A stretch of 46,988 nucleotides of DNA, taken from NCBI RefSeq assembly GCF_934295145.1, contig NZ_CAKRAS010000020.1, positions 1-46,988 on the forward strand, written 5' to 3'. The stretch comes from an uncultured Eubacterium sp. (lineage in GTDB: Bacteria > Bacillota > Clostridia > Lachnospirales > Lachnospiraceae). A program made the translations under genes and the position numbers. Below are positions 8,701-16,330 of this stretch, one piece after another (the stretch's first letter is position 1; every line of letters begins with the position of its first letter). A model generated the notes under the pieces. That model was not told where the DNA came from and ran no database searches. It saw only the letters and a list, made by a program, of their open reading frames with translations.

Positions 8701-8816
8701 AGAACCAGAATGGCTGGTGGAAGATTAAAAACGGAAAAGTAGATTTTTCTTACTCTGGAAAAGTAAAAGCGAACGGAAAAACATATCGTGTAAAAAATGG
8801 TAAGGTAAAAATGTAA
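5778..8816 (+). CDS. Exported beta-helix surface protein with C-terminal NGWW repeats
   Basis: A 1012-residue secreted protein. Residues 1-31 are a signal peptide (basic start, hydrophobic core, PVLASN cleavage region). Residues about 130-690 are rich in short beta-strand turns such as NNSMIISTGWGALSTDSG and VDNTDVDFSGDS. They read as a right-handed parallel beta-helix, the fold of adhesins and polysaccharide lyases; no lyase active site is recognisable. From about 795 the protein has a DGNWYYYKDGK unit and eight NGWW units of 22 residues, ending KVKM. There is no LPXTG. GAGAGGAG lies just before the ATG. The beta-helix may bind host glycans or act as an adhesin; this is inference. Confidence 0.85.
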   Translation: MNRNSKLLRKSLVVAGAVTLSLSMCSPVLASNTAGAAGKGELTITDVAYGNSDTSTGRASSVQSVTYTLNGKEYTQKAEDGKVLTLVVDGAQKNISKGASYEVSDSDAVTVKETKVYKSGGPSCPPWDMMKPGVKKSVYNFRQALLVNNGAIVNDASVTEAITGGSYDASKAEGVTVTSDGEHFNGIYVTGNSKYDINKSTLKATGDGGDDFSGWGAAVMADEDTNVNIKDTVIDTAGTIRTAIWVGGNSKTTVDNSLIYAKETTDDYQTYTDLVPAMMKRVPFALGMEGTVRATNVLGAGQAIYNNSMIISTGWGALSTDSGTSHTQTGTYALTVNNSVSGIGTVEVAQAAKKYTATQEVNGVTYGYTMGGSGYVTYADSGVWNKYSNVQFYSPDYVQILASGESSSEYDKSYMYSDRIAFMTQQAGGGTLTLKDSDVDTKDALMQIKSGKANKGYSHLVVDNTDVDFSGDSKRTDDGILVELVESDDAGNPGVTSYTINDVGENAVPTGKEINDSSADFKNGTYKGDIWNSIYNNKQALDVSLENAKLEGTVSSSVAVHIDPDTGKTVENGTVLQAYTGSEKENHADYLAEKGGTTGDYMTIGSFSHTAHKTINNPVNLTVDKKSEWTVTGDSYLNTLDLASADCITASEPETVYTTALTVDNKEYAYGTYTFDNVTVKVEASDIVIPDTGIVAEGQTFNSIPYAFYVVNEDGSYNSAAIDFISQNTPSGTVIFGATAKDGYEIVSTKAEGGAITPSTDFAEYPYELTSTGDPREGMKVIIKVKSTAQADGLANQKAADGNWYYYKDGKIATDVTTVAKNKNGWWYVKNGKVDFTANTVAKNQNGWWKIVNGKVDFNYTGIAKNQNGWWRIVNGKVDFNCNSVEKNENGWWKLVNGKVDFGYTGIAKNQNGWWRIVNGKVDFNCNSIEKNENGWWKLVNGKVDFGYTGVAKNQNGWWRVENGKVNFNYNGIAQNQNGWWKIKNGKVDFSYSGKVKANGKTYRVKNGKVKM

Positions 8817-8881
8817 TTCACATGTTTATATTTTTGCAATAAACAAACCTGTAAAAGCATAACATAATATCCTCCACAAAG

Positions 8882-8915
8882 AGAAAGTGCGGCACATTTT
8901 GTGCGGCGCTTTCTT
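8882..8915 (+). terminator. Intrinsic terminator after the beta-helix gene
   Basis: GAAAGTGC/GCGCTTTC stem with inner GCACA/TGTGC pairing, followed by TTTT. Confidence 0.75.
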
Positions 8916-8942
8916 TTGCGTCTGCAGACCATTTTCGGTTAA

Positions 8943-8980
8943 AAAGTAAAGTTTTTTACAAAAGCTTTACTTTTTTTTTT
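8943..8980 (+). promoter_or_regulatory. Possible PHO box upstream of pstS
   Basis: TTTACA (8955-8960) and TTTACT (8966-8971) are direct repeats at 11-bp spacing, the arrangement PhoP/PhoB-family regulators bind. The same stretch also forms an AAAGTAAAG/CTTTACTTT hairpin followed by ten T, so a terminator is the rival reading. A TAGTAT -10-like hexamer lies at 8992-8997. Confidence 0.45.
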
Positions 8981-9075
8981 CGCAATCCTGATAGTATGAA
9001 AACCCAAATCCGATTAAAGTATACGTCGTAAGGCAAACAAAACAACTTGCCAACAACATAAAACATAGTATTATC

Positions 9076-9145
9076 CAGAGCCATTCGAAACAAAACTCGC
9101 ATTGCGAGCATGATTCGCATATTTCCAAGAATTGCCTTGGCTCTG
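9076..9145 (+). other. Branched inverted repeat in the pstS leader
   Basis: CAGAGCCA (9076-9083) pairs with TGGCTCTG (9138-9145), enclosing CGAA/TTCG and a CTCGC-ATT-GCGAG hairpin. Nothing else is seen in the 8817-9190 gap beyond the terminator and the PHO-like repeats. Confidence 0.45.
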
Positions 9146-9190
9146 AATAGTAGTCAGAAAAAGATGTAAATCGAAAAGGAGAGAATCGAA

Positions 9191-10126
9191 ATGAAACTGA
9201 AAAAAATGATGGCACTTGTACTTTGCGCAGTAACAGTAGCAGGACTTGGACTTACAGGATGTGGAAACAGCGGTGATAACGCTGCAGCAGATAATACAGG
9301 AAGTGCAGCAAAAGAAAGCAGCGATACAGGAAGCGCAGATGCATCTGATTTTTCCGGAAATATCACTGTATTATCCCGTGAGGATGGTTCCGGTACAAGA
9401 GGCGCTTTCATCGAACTGTTTGGAATTGAAGAGAAAAATGAAGCAGGCGAGAAAGAGGATATGACAACCGTAGATGCAACCATCACAAACAATACAGAGG
9501 TTATGATGTCTACGGTAGCCGGTAACGAATATGCAATCGGCTACTGTTCCCTTGGTTCTTTGAATGATACAGTAAAAGCTGTAAAAATCGATGGTGCTGA
9601 GGCAACAACAGACAACGTATCCAATGGAACTTACAAAGTATCCAGACCGTTCAACATCGTAACAAAAGACAACGTAAGTGATGTTGCTCAGGATTTTATC
9701 AACTATATTATGAGCGCTGATGGACAGCAGGTAATCACAGATGACGGATACATTTCTGTAGCAGAAGGTGAGACATTCACATCTACAGGAGCAAGCGGAA
9801 AAATTACAATCGACGGTTCTTCCAGCGTATCACCAGTTATGGAGAAACTGGCAGAGGCTTACAAAAAAGTAAATCCGAATGCAGAAATTGAGCAGCAGAC
9901 AACAGATTCAACAACAGGTATCACATCTGCAATCGACGGAAAATGTGATATCGGAATGGCTTCCCGTGACCTGAAAGAAGAAGAAACAGGTGTAAAAGCT
10001 ACCAAGATCGCACTTGATGGTATCGCAGTTATCGTAAACAATGATAACCCAACAGATGAGATCAGCTCTGATATGGTAAAACAGATCTTCACCGGTGAAG
10101 TTACAAAATGGCAGGATGTAAAATAA
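9191..10126 (+). CDS. pstS: Phosphate ABC transporter substrate-binding lipoprotein
   Basis: A 311-residue extracellular phosphate-binding lipoprotein that hands phosphate to the PstCA permease. Residues 1-24 are a lipoprotein signal with lipobox LTGC, the lipidated residue being C24. An acidic Ser/Ala/Gly linker follows (to about 55). The periplasmic-binding fold includes the phosphate-contact segments SREDGSGTRGAF and DGSSSVSPVMEKLAEAY. The order of the two lobes looks permuted relative to E. coli PstS, as in many clostridial PstS proteins. AAAGGAGA precedes the ATG. It is first in the pst operon but separated from pstC by 157 bases holding two hairpins, so pstS mRNA may be more abundant than the rest. 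Confidence 0.95.
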   Translation: MKLKKMMALVLCAVTVAGLGLTGCGNSGDNAAADNTGSAAKESSDTGSADASDFSGNITVLSREDGSGTRGAFIELFGIEEKNEAGEKEDMTTVDATITNNTEVMMSTVAGNEYAIGYCSLGSLNDTVKAVKIDGAEATTDNVSNGTYKVSRPFNIVTKDNVSDVAQDFINYIMSADGQQVITDDGYISVAEGETFTSTGASGKITIDGSSSVSPVMEKLAEAYKKVNPNAEIEQQTTDSTTGITSAIDGKCDIGMASRDLKEEETGVKATKIALDGIAVIVNNDNPTDEISSDMVKQIFTGEVTKWQDVK

Positions 10127-10146
10127 TTGATTCAGTAAAATAACAA

Positions 10147-10260
10147 TTCAGAACAACATATAAATACTGGTTATAGAAAAGTTCCTATGTTCTGAATAAC
10201 TATCATGTATGCGCCATGACAGATTCAAATCTGAGACAGAAAAGGGTCTGTGTGGCGCAT
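10147..10260 (+). other. Two intercistronic hairpins between pstS and pstC
   Basis: TTCAGAACA (10147-10155) pairs with TGTTCTGAA (10188-10196), and ATGCGCCA (10209-10216) with TGGCGCAT (10253-10260). Neither has a U-tract, so they look like RNA processing or 3'-end stabilising elements that raise pstS expression over pstCAB. Confidence 0.55.
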
Positions 10261-10283
10261 TCCCACAGGGAGAACTAAAACAT

Positions 10284-11144
10284 ATGAAACGAAAAGAAAA
10301 AGTGTTTGAAATCATTTTTCTGTTAGTTGCCTGTCTTTCCATTGTGGCAGTAGCGATGATTTGTATCTTCTTATTTGCAAATGGAATTCCGGCAATGGGA
10401 AAAATTGGACTTGGAAAATTCCTCGGCGGACAGGTATGGAAGCCGGGAAATGATAAATATGGTATCTTTCCGATGATCATCGGAAGTCTGTACATTACAG
10501 GCGGTGCCATTGCAGTAGGTGTACCGATCGGTATTTTTACTGCAGTATTTCTTGCAAAGTATTGTCCGGAAGGACTTTACAAAATCATTAAACCGGCAAC
10601 CGAACTTCTGGCCGGAATCCCTTCTGTCGTATATGGATTCTTCGGATTGATGGTAATCGTGCCGGCGGTTCGAATGATCTTCGGAACGGATAACACAGAC
10701 GGTATGAGTATTCTGACAGCATCTTTCCTTCTTGGAATCATGATTTTGCCAACGATCATCGGTGTGACGGAGACGTCCATTCGGTCTGTAAATAATGCCT
10801 ATTTTGAAGGCGCACTGGCATTGGGTGCAACAAAGGAAGCAAGTATCTTCCGCTGTGTGATCCCGGCAGCAAAATCAGGTATCTTAGCCGGTGTGGTACT
10901 TGGCATCGGACGTGCCATTGGTGAGACCATGGCGGTAGTAATGATCGCCGGAAATCAGCCACGTATGCCGCAGGGGATTTTGCAGGGAGTACGTACACTG
11001 ACTACAAACGTTGTACTTGAGATGGGATATGCGACCGGACTTCACAGAGAAGCACTGATCGCAACCGGTGTGGTACTGTTTGTATTCATCCTGATCATTA
11101 ACCTGGCATTTAGCATTATCAAAGGAAAAGGAGAGAAGGAATAA
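10284..11144 (+). CDS. pstC: Phosphate ABC transporter permease PstC
   Basis: The 286-residue inner-membrane subunit of the high-affinity phosphate importer, with about six membrane segments. It contains the permease motif ELLAGIPSVVYGFFGL and the EAA-type cytoplasmic loop EGALALGATKEASIFRCVIPAAKSGI, which contacts PstB. I chose ATG 10284 (MKRKEK), behind AGGGAG. An earlier in-frame ATG at 10209 falls inside the second hairpin. It overlaps pstA by one base (TAATG), which suggests translational coupling. Confidence 0.95.
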   Translation: MKRKEKVFEIIFLLVACLSIVAVAMICIFLFANGIPAMGKIGLGKFLGGQVWKPGNDKYGIFPMIIGSLYITGGAIAVGVPIGIFTAVFLAKYCPEGLYKIIKPATELLAGIPSVVYGFFGLMVIVPAVRMIFGTDNTDGMSILTASFLLGIMILPTIIGVTETSIRSVNNAYFEGALALGATKEASIFRCVIPAAKSGILAGVVLGIGRAIGETMAVVMIAGNQPRMPQGILQGVRTLTTNVVLEMGYATGLHREALIATGVVLFVFILIINLAFSIIKGKGEKE

Positions 11145-11980
11145 TGAAAAAGACAAAGAAAAAAATTTATGCCGGCTCTCTGATTTTGAAAATACTGGTC
11201 ATTCTGGCAGCAATTTTTACGATTGTGATGCTTGGTTACCTGATTGTATACATTCTTGCAAAAGGAATCCCGCATCTGACACCGTCACTGTTTTCTATCC
11301 ATTACGACAGTGACAATGTATCAATGCTTCCATCTATTATCAATACATTGATCATGATCGGTGTAGCGTTACTGATCGCAGTTCCGGTAGGTGTATTTTC
11401 AGCGGTATATCTGACAGAGTATGCAAAAAAAGGAAATAAACTTGTAAAAGTAATCAGAACTACTGCAGAAACTCTGACAGGTATTCCTTCTATCGTATAT
11501 GGATTGTTTGGTATGTTGTTTTTCGTAACAGCCTGCCACATGTCCTATTCCTTAATGGCAGGTATTTTAACAGTAGCGATCATGGTTCTGCCAACAGTTT
11601 TGAGAACCACAGAGGAAGCGCTTTTAGCAGTGCCGGACAGCTTCCGTGAGGGAAGTTTCGGACTTGGCGCAGGAAAACTTCGTACGGTATTTCGAATTGT
11701 GCTTCCAAGTGCGATACCAGGTATCCTTTCCGGTGTTATTCTTTCTACCGGACGAATCGCCGGTGAGACAGCTGCACTGATCTATACCGCAGGAACCATG
11801 GCAACTTTACCGAAAAATCTGCTTTCTTCCGGACGTACGCTGGCCGTTCACATGTATGTGCTTTCCCAGGAAGGTCTGCATACAGATCAGGCATTTGCCA
11901 CTGCAGTTATTTTGCTGGTAATGGTACTTCTGATCAATATTTTATCTTCTGTCATTGCAAAGAAAATGCAGAGAGACTAA
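11144..11980 (+). CDS. pstA: Phosphate ABC transporter permease PstA
   Basis: The 278-residue second permease subunit, with about six membrane segments. It carries ETLTGIPSIVYGLFG and the EAA loop EGSFGLGAGKLRTVFRIVLPSAIPGI. It is coupled to pstC by a one-base overlap and preceded by GGAGAGAAGGA. A gap of about 119 bases separates it from pstB, with no terminator in between. Confidence 0.95.
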   Translation: MKKTKKKIYAGSLILKILVILAAIFTIVMLGYLIVYILAKGIPHLTPSLFSIHYDSDNVSMLPSIINTLIMIGVALLIAVPVGVFSAVYLTEYAKKGNKLVKVIRTTAETLTGIPSIVYGLFGMLFFVTACHMSYSLMAGILTVAIMVLPTVLRTTEEALLAVPDSFREGSFGLGAGKLRTVFRIVLPSAIPGILSGVILSTGRIAGETAALIYTAGTMATLPKNLLSSGRTLAVHMYVLSQEGLHTDQAFATAVILLVMVLLINILSSVIAKKMQRD

Positions 11981-12099
11981 AGGAATATGATCGGTACCAT
12001 AGAGAAATACTTTTGCAATAGTTTTTACAAATATCAAAAGAGAACTGGATGAGAGTAATTTGCAAACAGCAATATGTGAGAGAGGACAACGAAAAGAAC

Positions 12100-12858
12100 A
12101 TGTTAAAAAATAAAATGACAATCGAGCATATGAATCTTCATTACGGAGATTTCCATGCGTTAAAAGATATTAATCTGGAGATTAAAGAACATCAGATCAC
12201 TGCGTTTATCGGACCTTCCGGATGTGGTAAATCTACTTTGCTGAAATCATTAAACCGTATGAATGATCTGGTAGAAGGATGTAAAATTGACGGTCTGATC
12301 GCATTGGACGGCGAAGATATTTATGGAAATAATATGGATGTAAACCTGCTGAGAAAAAGGGTTGGTATGGTATTTCAGAAGGCAAATCCATTTCCGATGA
12401 GCATTTACGATAACGTCGCATTCGGACCGAGAACACACGGTATCCACAATAAAGCACAGTTAGATGACATCGTAGAAAAATCACTTCGTGATGCAGCAAT
12501 CTGGGACGAAGTCAAAGACCGTCTGAAAAAAAGTGCTCTTGGCGTGTCCGGCGGACAGCAGCAGAGAATCTGTATCGCCCGTGCGCTGGCAGTTCATCCG
12601 GAAGTACTTCTGATGGATGAGTCTACATCTGCGCTGGATCCGATTTCTACATCCAAAATCGAGGATCTCGTTATGGAACTGAAATCCCAGTACACCATCG
12701 TTATGGTAACACATAACATGCAGCAGGCCGTGCGTGTATCTGACCAGACTGCATTTTTCTTGCTGGGCGACCTTGTAGAGTATGGTGATACCGATCAGTT
12801 ATTCTCCACACCGAAAGAGAAAAAGACAGAAGATTATATTACCGGTAGATTTGGTTAA
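12100..12858 (+). CDS. pstB: Phosphate ABC transporter ATP-binding protein PstB
   Basis: The 252-residue ATPase that drives PstCA. The Walker A motif GPSGCGKST is at 38-46, the Q-loop at VFQKANPFPMS, the signature at GVSGGQQQR and the Walker B at VLLMDESTSALDP. The usual DEP after Walker B is DES here. The conserved MVTHNMQQA switch His follows. I start at ATG 12100 (MLKNKMTIEH), where the family alignment begins, with AGAGGA upstream. An in-frame ATG at 12049 has only weak RBS support. phoU follows after 19 bases. Confidence 0.94.
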   Translation: MLKNKMTIEHMNLHYGDFHALKDINLEIKEHQITAFIGPSGCGKSTLLKSLNRMNDLVEGCKIDGLIALDGEDIYGNNMDVNLLRKRVGMVFQKANPFPMSIYDNVAFGPRTHGIHNKAQLDDIVEKSLRDAAIWDEVKDRLKKSALGVSGGQQQRICIARALAVHPEVLLMDESTSALDPISTSKIEDLVMELKSQYTIVMVTHNMQQAVRVSDQTAFFLLGDLVEYGDTDQLFSTPKEKKTEDYITGRFG

Positions 12859-12877
12859 TGCAAGGGAGAACATAAAA

Positions 12878-13543
12878 ATGAGAAATCAATTTGACAGACA
12901 GTTAAATACTTTAAATGGTGAATTGATCCAGATGGGTCACATGGTAGAGCAGGCCATTGAGCATGCAATTGAAGCCATGGTACATCAGGATGCAGAAAAA
13001 GCAAAACAAAACATGGAATTTGATTCAGAAGTAGATCAGCAGGAAAAAGATATCGAGACACTGTGTATGAAACTTTTGATGAAACAGCAGCCGGTAGCCA
13101 GAGATCTTCGCCTGATCTCAGCAGCATTAAAAATGATCACAGATATGGAACGAATTGGTGATCAGGCAGCAGACATTTCAGAATTAGCCTTATGTCTGGT
13201 AAATGAAAAAAAACTGCCGATGATGGATCGTATGAAACAGATGTCACAGGAATGTATGCTGATGGTCATGAAAGGACTGGAAGCATTCGTGGCAAAAGAT
13301 ATTGAGATGGCAAAAAAAGTAATTGCCAGAGATGATGTGGTTGATACCATGTTTGATGATACAAAAAAAGAAGTGATCGAGCTGATCCAGAATCATGGAA
13401 CAGGTGCAGAAGTAGCAACGGATCTGCTGATGGTTGCAAAATACTTTGAGCGAATTGGTGATCATGCGACAAATATTGCAGAATGGGTTATCTTTTCCAT
13501 TAATGGAACCCATCCGACGATAAATCCGGAGCCGGTTTTGTAA
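12878..13543 (+). CDS. phoU: Phosphate signalling/transport accessory protein PhoU
   Basis: A 221-residue all-helical protein made of two PhoU three-helix repeats. Each repeat carries the metal-binding E(R)IGDxAxxI-type motif: MERIGDQAADI in the first and FERIGDHATNIAEW in the second. PhoU restrains PstSCAB uptake and PhoR signalling when phosphate is plentiful. I chose ATG 12878 behind AAGGGAGAA. Reading further upstream would overlap pstB. It is the last gene of the pst operon proper. No phoR/phoP pair is present in the window. Confidence 0.94.
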   Translation: MRNQFDRQLNTLNGELIQMGHMVEQAIEHAIEAMVHQDAEKAKQNMEFDSEVDQQEKDIETLCMKLLMKQQPVARDLRLISAALKMITDMERIGDQAADISELALCLVNEKKLPMMDRMKQMSQECMLMVMKGLEAFVAKDIEMAKKVIARDDVVDTMFDDTKKEVIELIQNHGTGAEVATDLLMVAKYFERIGDHATNIAEWVIFSINGTHPTINPEPVL

Positions 13544-13555
13544 AAGGCCAAAAAG

Positions 13556-13649
13556 CAGTTCACATATTCCCTTCACAGGCAATATGTGGGCTGAACATAA
13601 GTAATAGCGGATGTTGCTCCGATATTATAAAAAAACAGGCAATTGCCTG
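13556..13649 (+). other. Hairpin and 14-bp palindrome before the phosphatase gene
   Basis: CACATATT (13561-13568) pairs with AATATGTG (13581-13588), with outer GTTC/GAAC, and has no U-tract. CAGGCAATTGCCTG (13636-13649) is a perfect 14-bp palindrome. The first may be an RNA processing element and the second an operator. No TTTACA-type box is seen, so the phosphatase may be read from the pst operon. Confidence 0.45.
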
Positions 13650-13686
13650 AACCACTGTAAAAACAGCACAAATTGTGGAGGATGAG

Positions 13687-16179
13687 ATGAACACAAACAA
13701 AAATTTATGGAAAAAAGGTGTAGTTTTAGCTGCTGCGGCAACTATGATCGCAGGCGCGGTGCCAACAGTAAATGCATTCGCATATGGTGCTTATGATGTA
13801 AACAAGAGCACCTTTAAGTCAGACACCGACAATTCCGCAGATTTCCAGAACTGGAAAACCAATGTATGGCAGGGTGGAGAAAATGCTTATGCAAATACAA
13901 ATGAAATAGCACTGACACCGGGAACCGATGCCACAGGATTAAATTTCGCATGGTATTCTGAAAGTAAAGGAACACCGGCAGTGATGATCTGGAAAGATGG
14001 TGCCAAAGGAGCAGCAAAAGTATTTACCGGAACAGCAAGTGATATCAGCGCTGCAAACTGGCAGGGAAAAACTTATGCGGCATCCAATAAAGTAAGCATC
14101 GCGAACTATTTTAATGAAAATACAAAATATATCTATCAGTATACGGATGATTACAAAGAAGACGGTACAAGCGTATGGTCTGAGGAATATAATTATACTA
14201 CACAGTCTACCGATAAATTCTCCGTAATTCTGACTGGTGACCCACAGGTAGGAGCCTCCGGAAGTTCTTCCGACAGACAGGCTGATGATGCAAGTGTTGC
14301 AAGAGATGCCTATAACTGGAATAAAACCATGCAGCAGGCATTAAAGACATGTCCGAACGCATCATTCCTTTTATCCGCAGGTGATCAGATCAATGAATCC
14401 AATTCTAATACAGATGAAGTAAGAAAAACAAGAGAGAGTGAGTACGCAGGTTATTTATATCCGTCAGTATTTCGTAATCTTCCAATCGCAGCAACCATCG
14501 GAAACCATGATATGAACGGTTCTGATTATTCTGCTCATTTCAATAATCCAAATTCAGAGGAGCAGTTGGGACAGACAGCTGCAGGAAGTGATTTCTACTT
14601 TAACTATGGTGATGCATTATTTATTTCACTGAACAGCAATAACCGTAATCAGGCAGAGCACAGAAAACTCATGCAGGAAGCAATTGCAAGCAATCCGGAT
14701 GCAAAATGGAAAGTTGTTATTTTCCACAGTGACATTTACGGTTCCGGTCAGCCGCATGCAGATACAGATGCTTCTACAAACAGAATTATTTTCGCTCCAC
14801 TGATGGATGAATTCGACATTGATGTCTGCCTGACAGGTCATGATCATACTTTCTCACGAAGCTATCAGGTGCTGGATGGAAATGTCATCGATTATGATAT
14901 CAGCAATGGAACAGTTGCTGATCCGGAAGGTACAATGTATATTACGACAGGCTCAGGATCCGGTTCCAAATATTATAACCTGTTGAACTATACACCGTAT
15001 TATATTGCTGAGAGAACAAATGCATGTCTGCCTTCTTTCTCAACCATTGATTTTACGGATGATTCCTTTACCATCAAGACTTATGATTATAACGGAAACC
15101 GTTACGCAGATGATTTTACAATTACAAAAAATGAAAATGCACAGTCTGTCGATGATGTGATCGCATCCGCAGAAAAACTGGCAAACAGTACAGATGTGAC
15201 TTATACAAAAGAAAGTATGGCTGTATTGACATCGGCACTGGATCAGCTGAAAACACTGAAAAACTCCAATGTAACGGCTGAAGATCCGATGGCAGCAGAC
15301 ATTATAACAAACTATGGTACATCTTCAGACAGAGTCAAAGGATATGGTTCTGTGGCAAATAGTGAAGATAAAGACGGAAAAATGAACCGTTTCAAAAAAG
15401 GTCTTTCCACATTGCTTGACAAGACTATCTATACACAGGCAGCAGAAGGAGCGCAGGAGCAGGCAGCAGATTATACCGCTGATAAAGCACCGGTTGTAAA
15501 AGGCATGGATGAGGCCAAGAGCGCTGTCATTAATGCAATGAATGCTCTGGAAGAAGCAAAACCGGAAGTTGTAAAACCAGACGGACTTGCAAATGAAGCA
15601 GCCGAGGACGGAAACTGGTATTACTACAAAGACAACCAGATTGCAACAGATTACACCGGAGTAGCAAAAAATAAAAACGGCTGGTGGCGTGTAGTCAATG
15701 GAAAAGTAGATTTTAGCTGCAACAGTGTAGAGAAAAACGAGAACGGCTGGTGGTATATCCGCGGAGGCAAAGTAGATTTTAATTACACCGGAGTAGCAAA
15801 AAATAAAAACGGCTGGTGGAGAATTGTCAATGGAAAAGTAGATTTCGATTGCAACAGCGTGGAGAAAAACAGCAACGGCTGGTGGTATATCCGCGGAGGC
15901 AAAGTAGATTTTAATTACACCGGAATAGCAAAGAATAAAAATGGCTGGTGGAGAATTGTTAATGGAAAAGTTGATTTTGGCTGCAACAGCGTAGAGAAAA
16001 ATGAGAATGGCTGGTGGAAACTCAGTGGAGGAAAAGTAGATTTCAACTATAACGAAATCGCAAAAAATGGCAATGGAACCTGGGTGATCAAAAATGGTAA
16101 AGTTGACTTCTCACGTAACGGCAAAGTAAAAACAAACGGAAAAACTTACCGTGTCACAAACGGCAAAGTGAAACTGTAA
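13687..16179 (+). CDS. Exported purple-acid-phosphatase-like metallophosphoesterase with NGWW repeats
   Basis: An 830-residue secreted enzyme. It has a signal peptide (1-35), a beta-rich N-domain of purple acid phosphatase type (about 50-170), then a calcineurin-like phosphoesterase domain. Metal-binding blocks are intact: GDPQ with D185, GDQ with D233, GNHD 272-275, H347 and GHDH with H385/H387. A helical FIVAR-like segment spans about 490-610. The C-terminus carries a DGNWYYYKDNQ unit and six NGWW repeats. ATG 13687 follows GGAGG; the ATG at 13675 is too close to that RBS. It is placed directly behind phoU, so it probably frees phosphate from extracellular phosphomonoesters for PstS. The substrate is unknown. 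Confidence 0.88.
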   Translation: MNTNKNLWKKGVVLAAAATMIAGAVPTVNAFAYGAYDVNKSTFKSDTDNSADFQNWKTNVWQGGENAYANTNEIALTPGTDATGLNFAWYSESKGTPAVMIWKDGAKGAAKVFTGTASDISAANWQGKTYAASNKVSIANYFNENTKYIYQYTDDYKEDGTSVWSEEYNYTTQSTDKFSVILTGDPQVGASGSSSDRQADDASVARDAYNWNKTMQQALKTCPNASFLLSAGDQINESNSNTDEVRKTRESEYAGYLYPSVFRNLPIAATIGNHDMNGSDYSAHFNNPNSEEQLGQTAAGSDFYFNYGDALFISLNSNNRNQAEHRKLMQEAIASNPDAKWKVVIFHSDIYGSGQPHADTDASTNRIIFAPLMDEFDIDVCLTGHDHTFSRSYQVLDGNVIDYDISNGTVADPEGTMYITTGSGSGSKYYNLLNYTPYYIAERTNACLPSFSTIDFTDDSFTIKTYDYNGNRYADDFTITKNENAQSVDDVIASAEKLANSTDVTYTKESMAVLTSALDQLKTLKNSNVTAEDPMAADIITNYGTSSDRVKGYGSVANSEDKDGKMNRFKKGLSTLLDKTIYTQAAEGAQEQAADYTADKAPVVKGMDEAKSAVINAMNALEEAKPEVVKPDGLANEAAEDGNWYYYKDNQIATDYTGVAKNKNGWWRVVNGKVDFSCNSVEKNENGWWYIRGGKVDFNYTGVAKNKNGWWRIVNGKVDFDCNSVEKNSNGWWYIRGGKVDFNYTGIAKNKNGWWRIVNGKVDFGCNSVEKNENGWWKLSGGKVDFNYNEIAKNGNGTWVIKNGKVDFSRNGKVKTNGKTYRVTNGKVKL

Positions 16180-16236
16180 GACAATGTAATTTTACATAAT
16201 TTCTTTTTCATATGTTTTAATAATATTTCGGGAAGA

Positions 16237-16275
16237 ATGGGTGTTGTATTTCAGTGCGACATCCATTTCCCTTTT
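16237..16275 (+). terminator. Probable terminator after the phosphatase
   Basis: ATGGGTGTTG/CGACATCCAT stem (two G-U pairs), followed by the T-rich TTTCCCTTTT. Confidence 0.55.
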
Positions 16276-16330
16276 GGCGTAAAGTAGAGCATATAACAGG
16301 TAAATAAGCAAAGAAAGAAGGATTTAAATT

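Noticed and set aside
8200..8760. 66-bp periodic repeats suggesting a CRISPR or satellite array (also at 15600-16150, 27120-27950, 33900-34560)
   Set aside because: The period is 22 codons in a continuous reading frame, with no constant repeat plus unique spacer pattern. These are coding repeats of the NGWW module.
8943..8980. Calling this only an intrinsic terminator
   Set aside because: The stem plus T10 would qualify, but a good terminator already lies at 8882-8915. The TTTAC repeats have 11-bp spacing in front of pstS, so I list it as a possible PHO box and state the rival reading.
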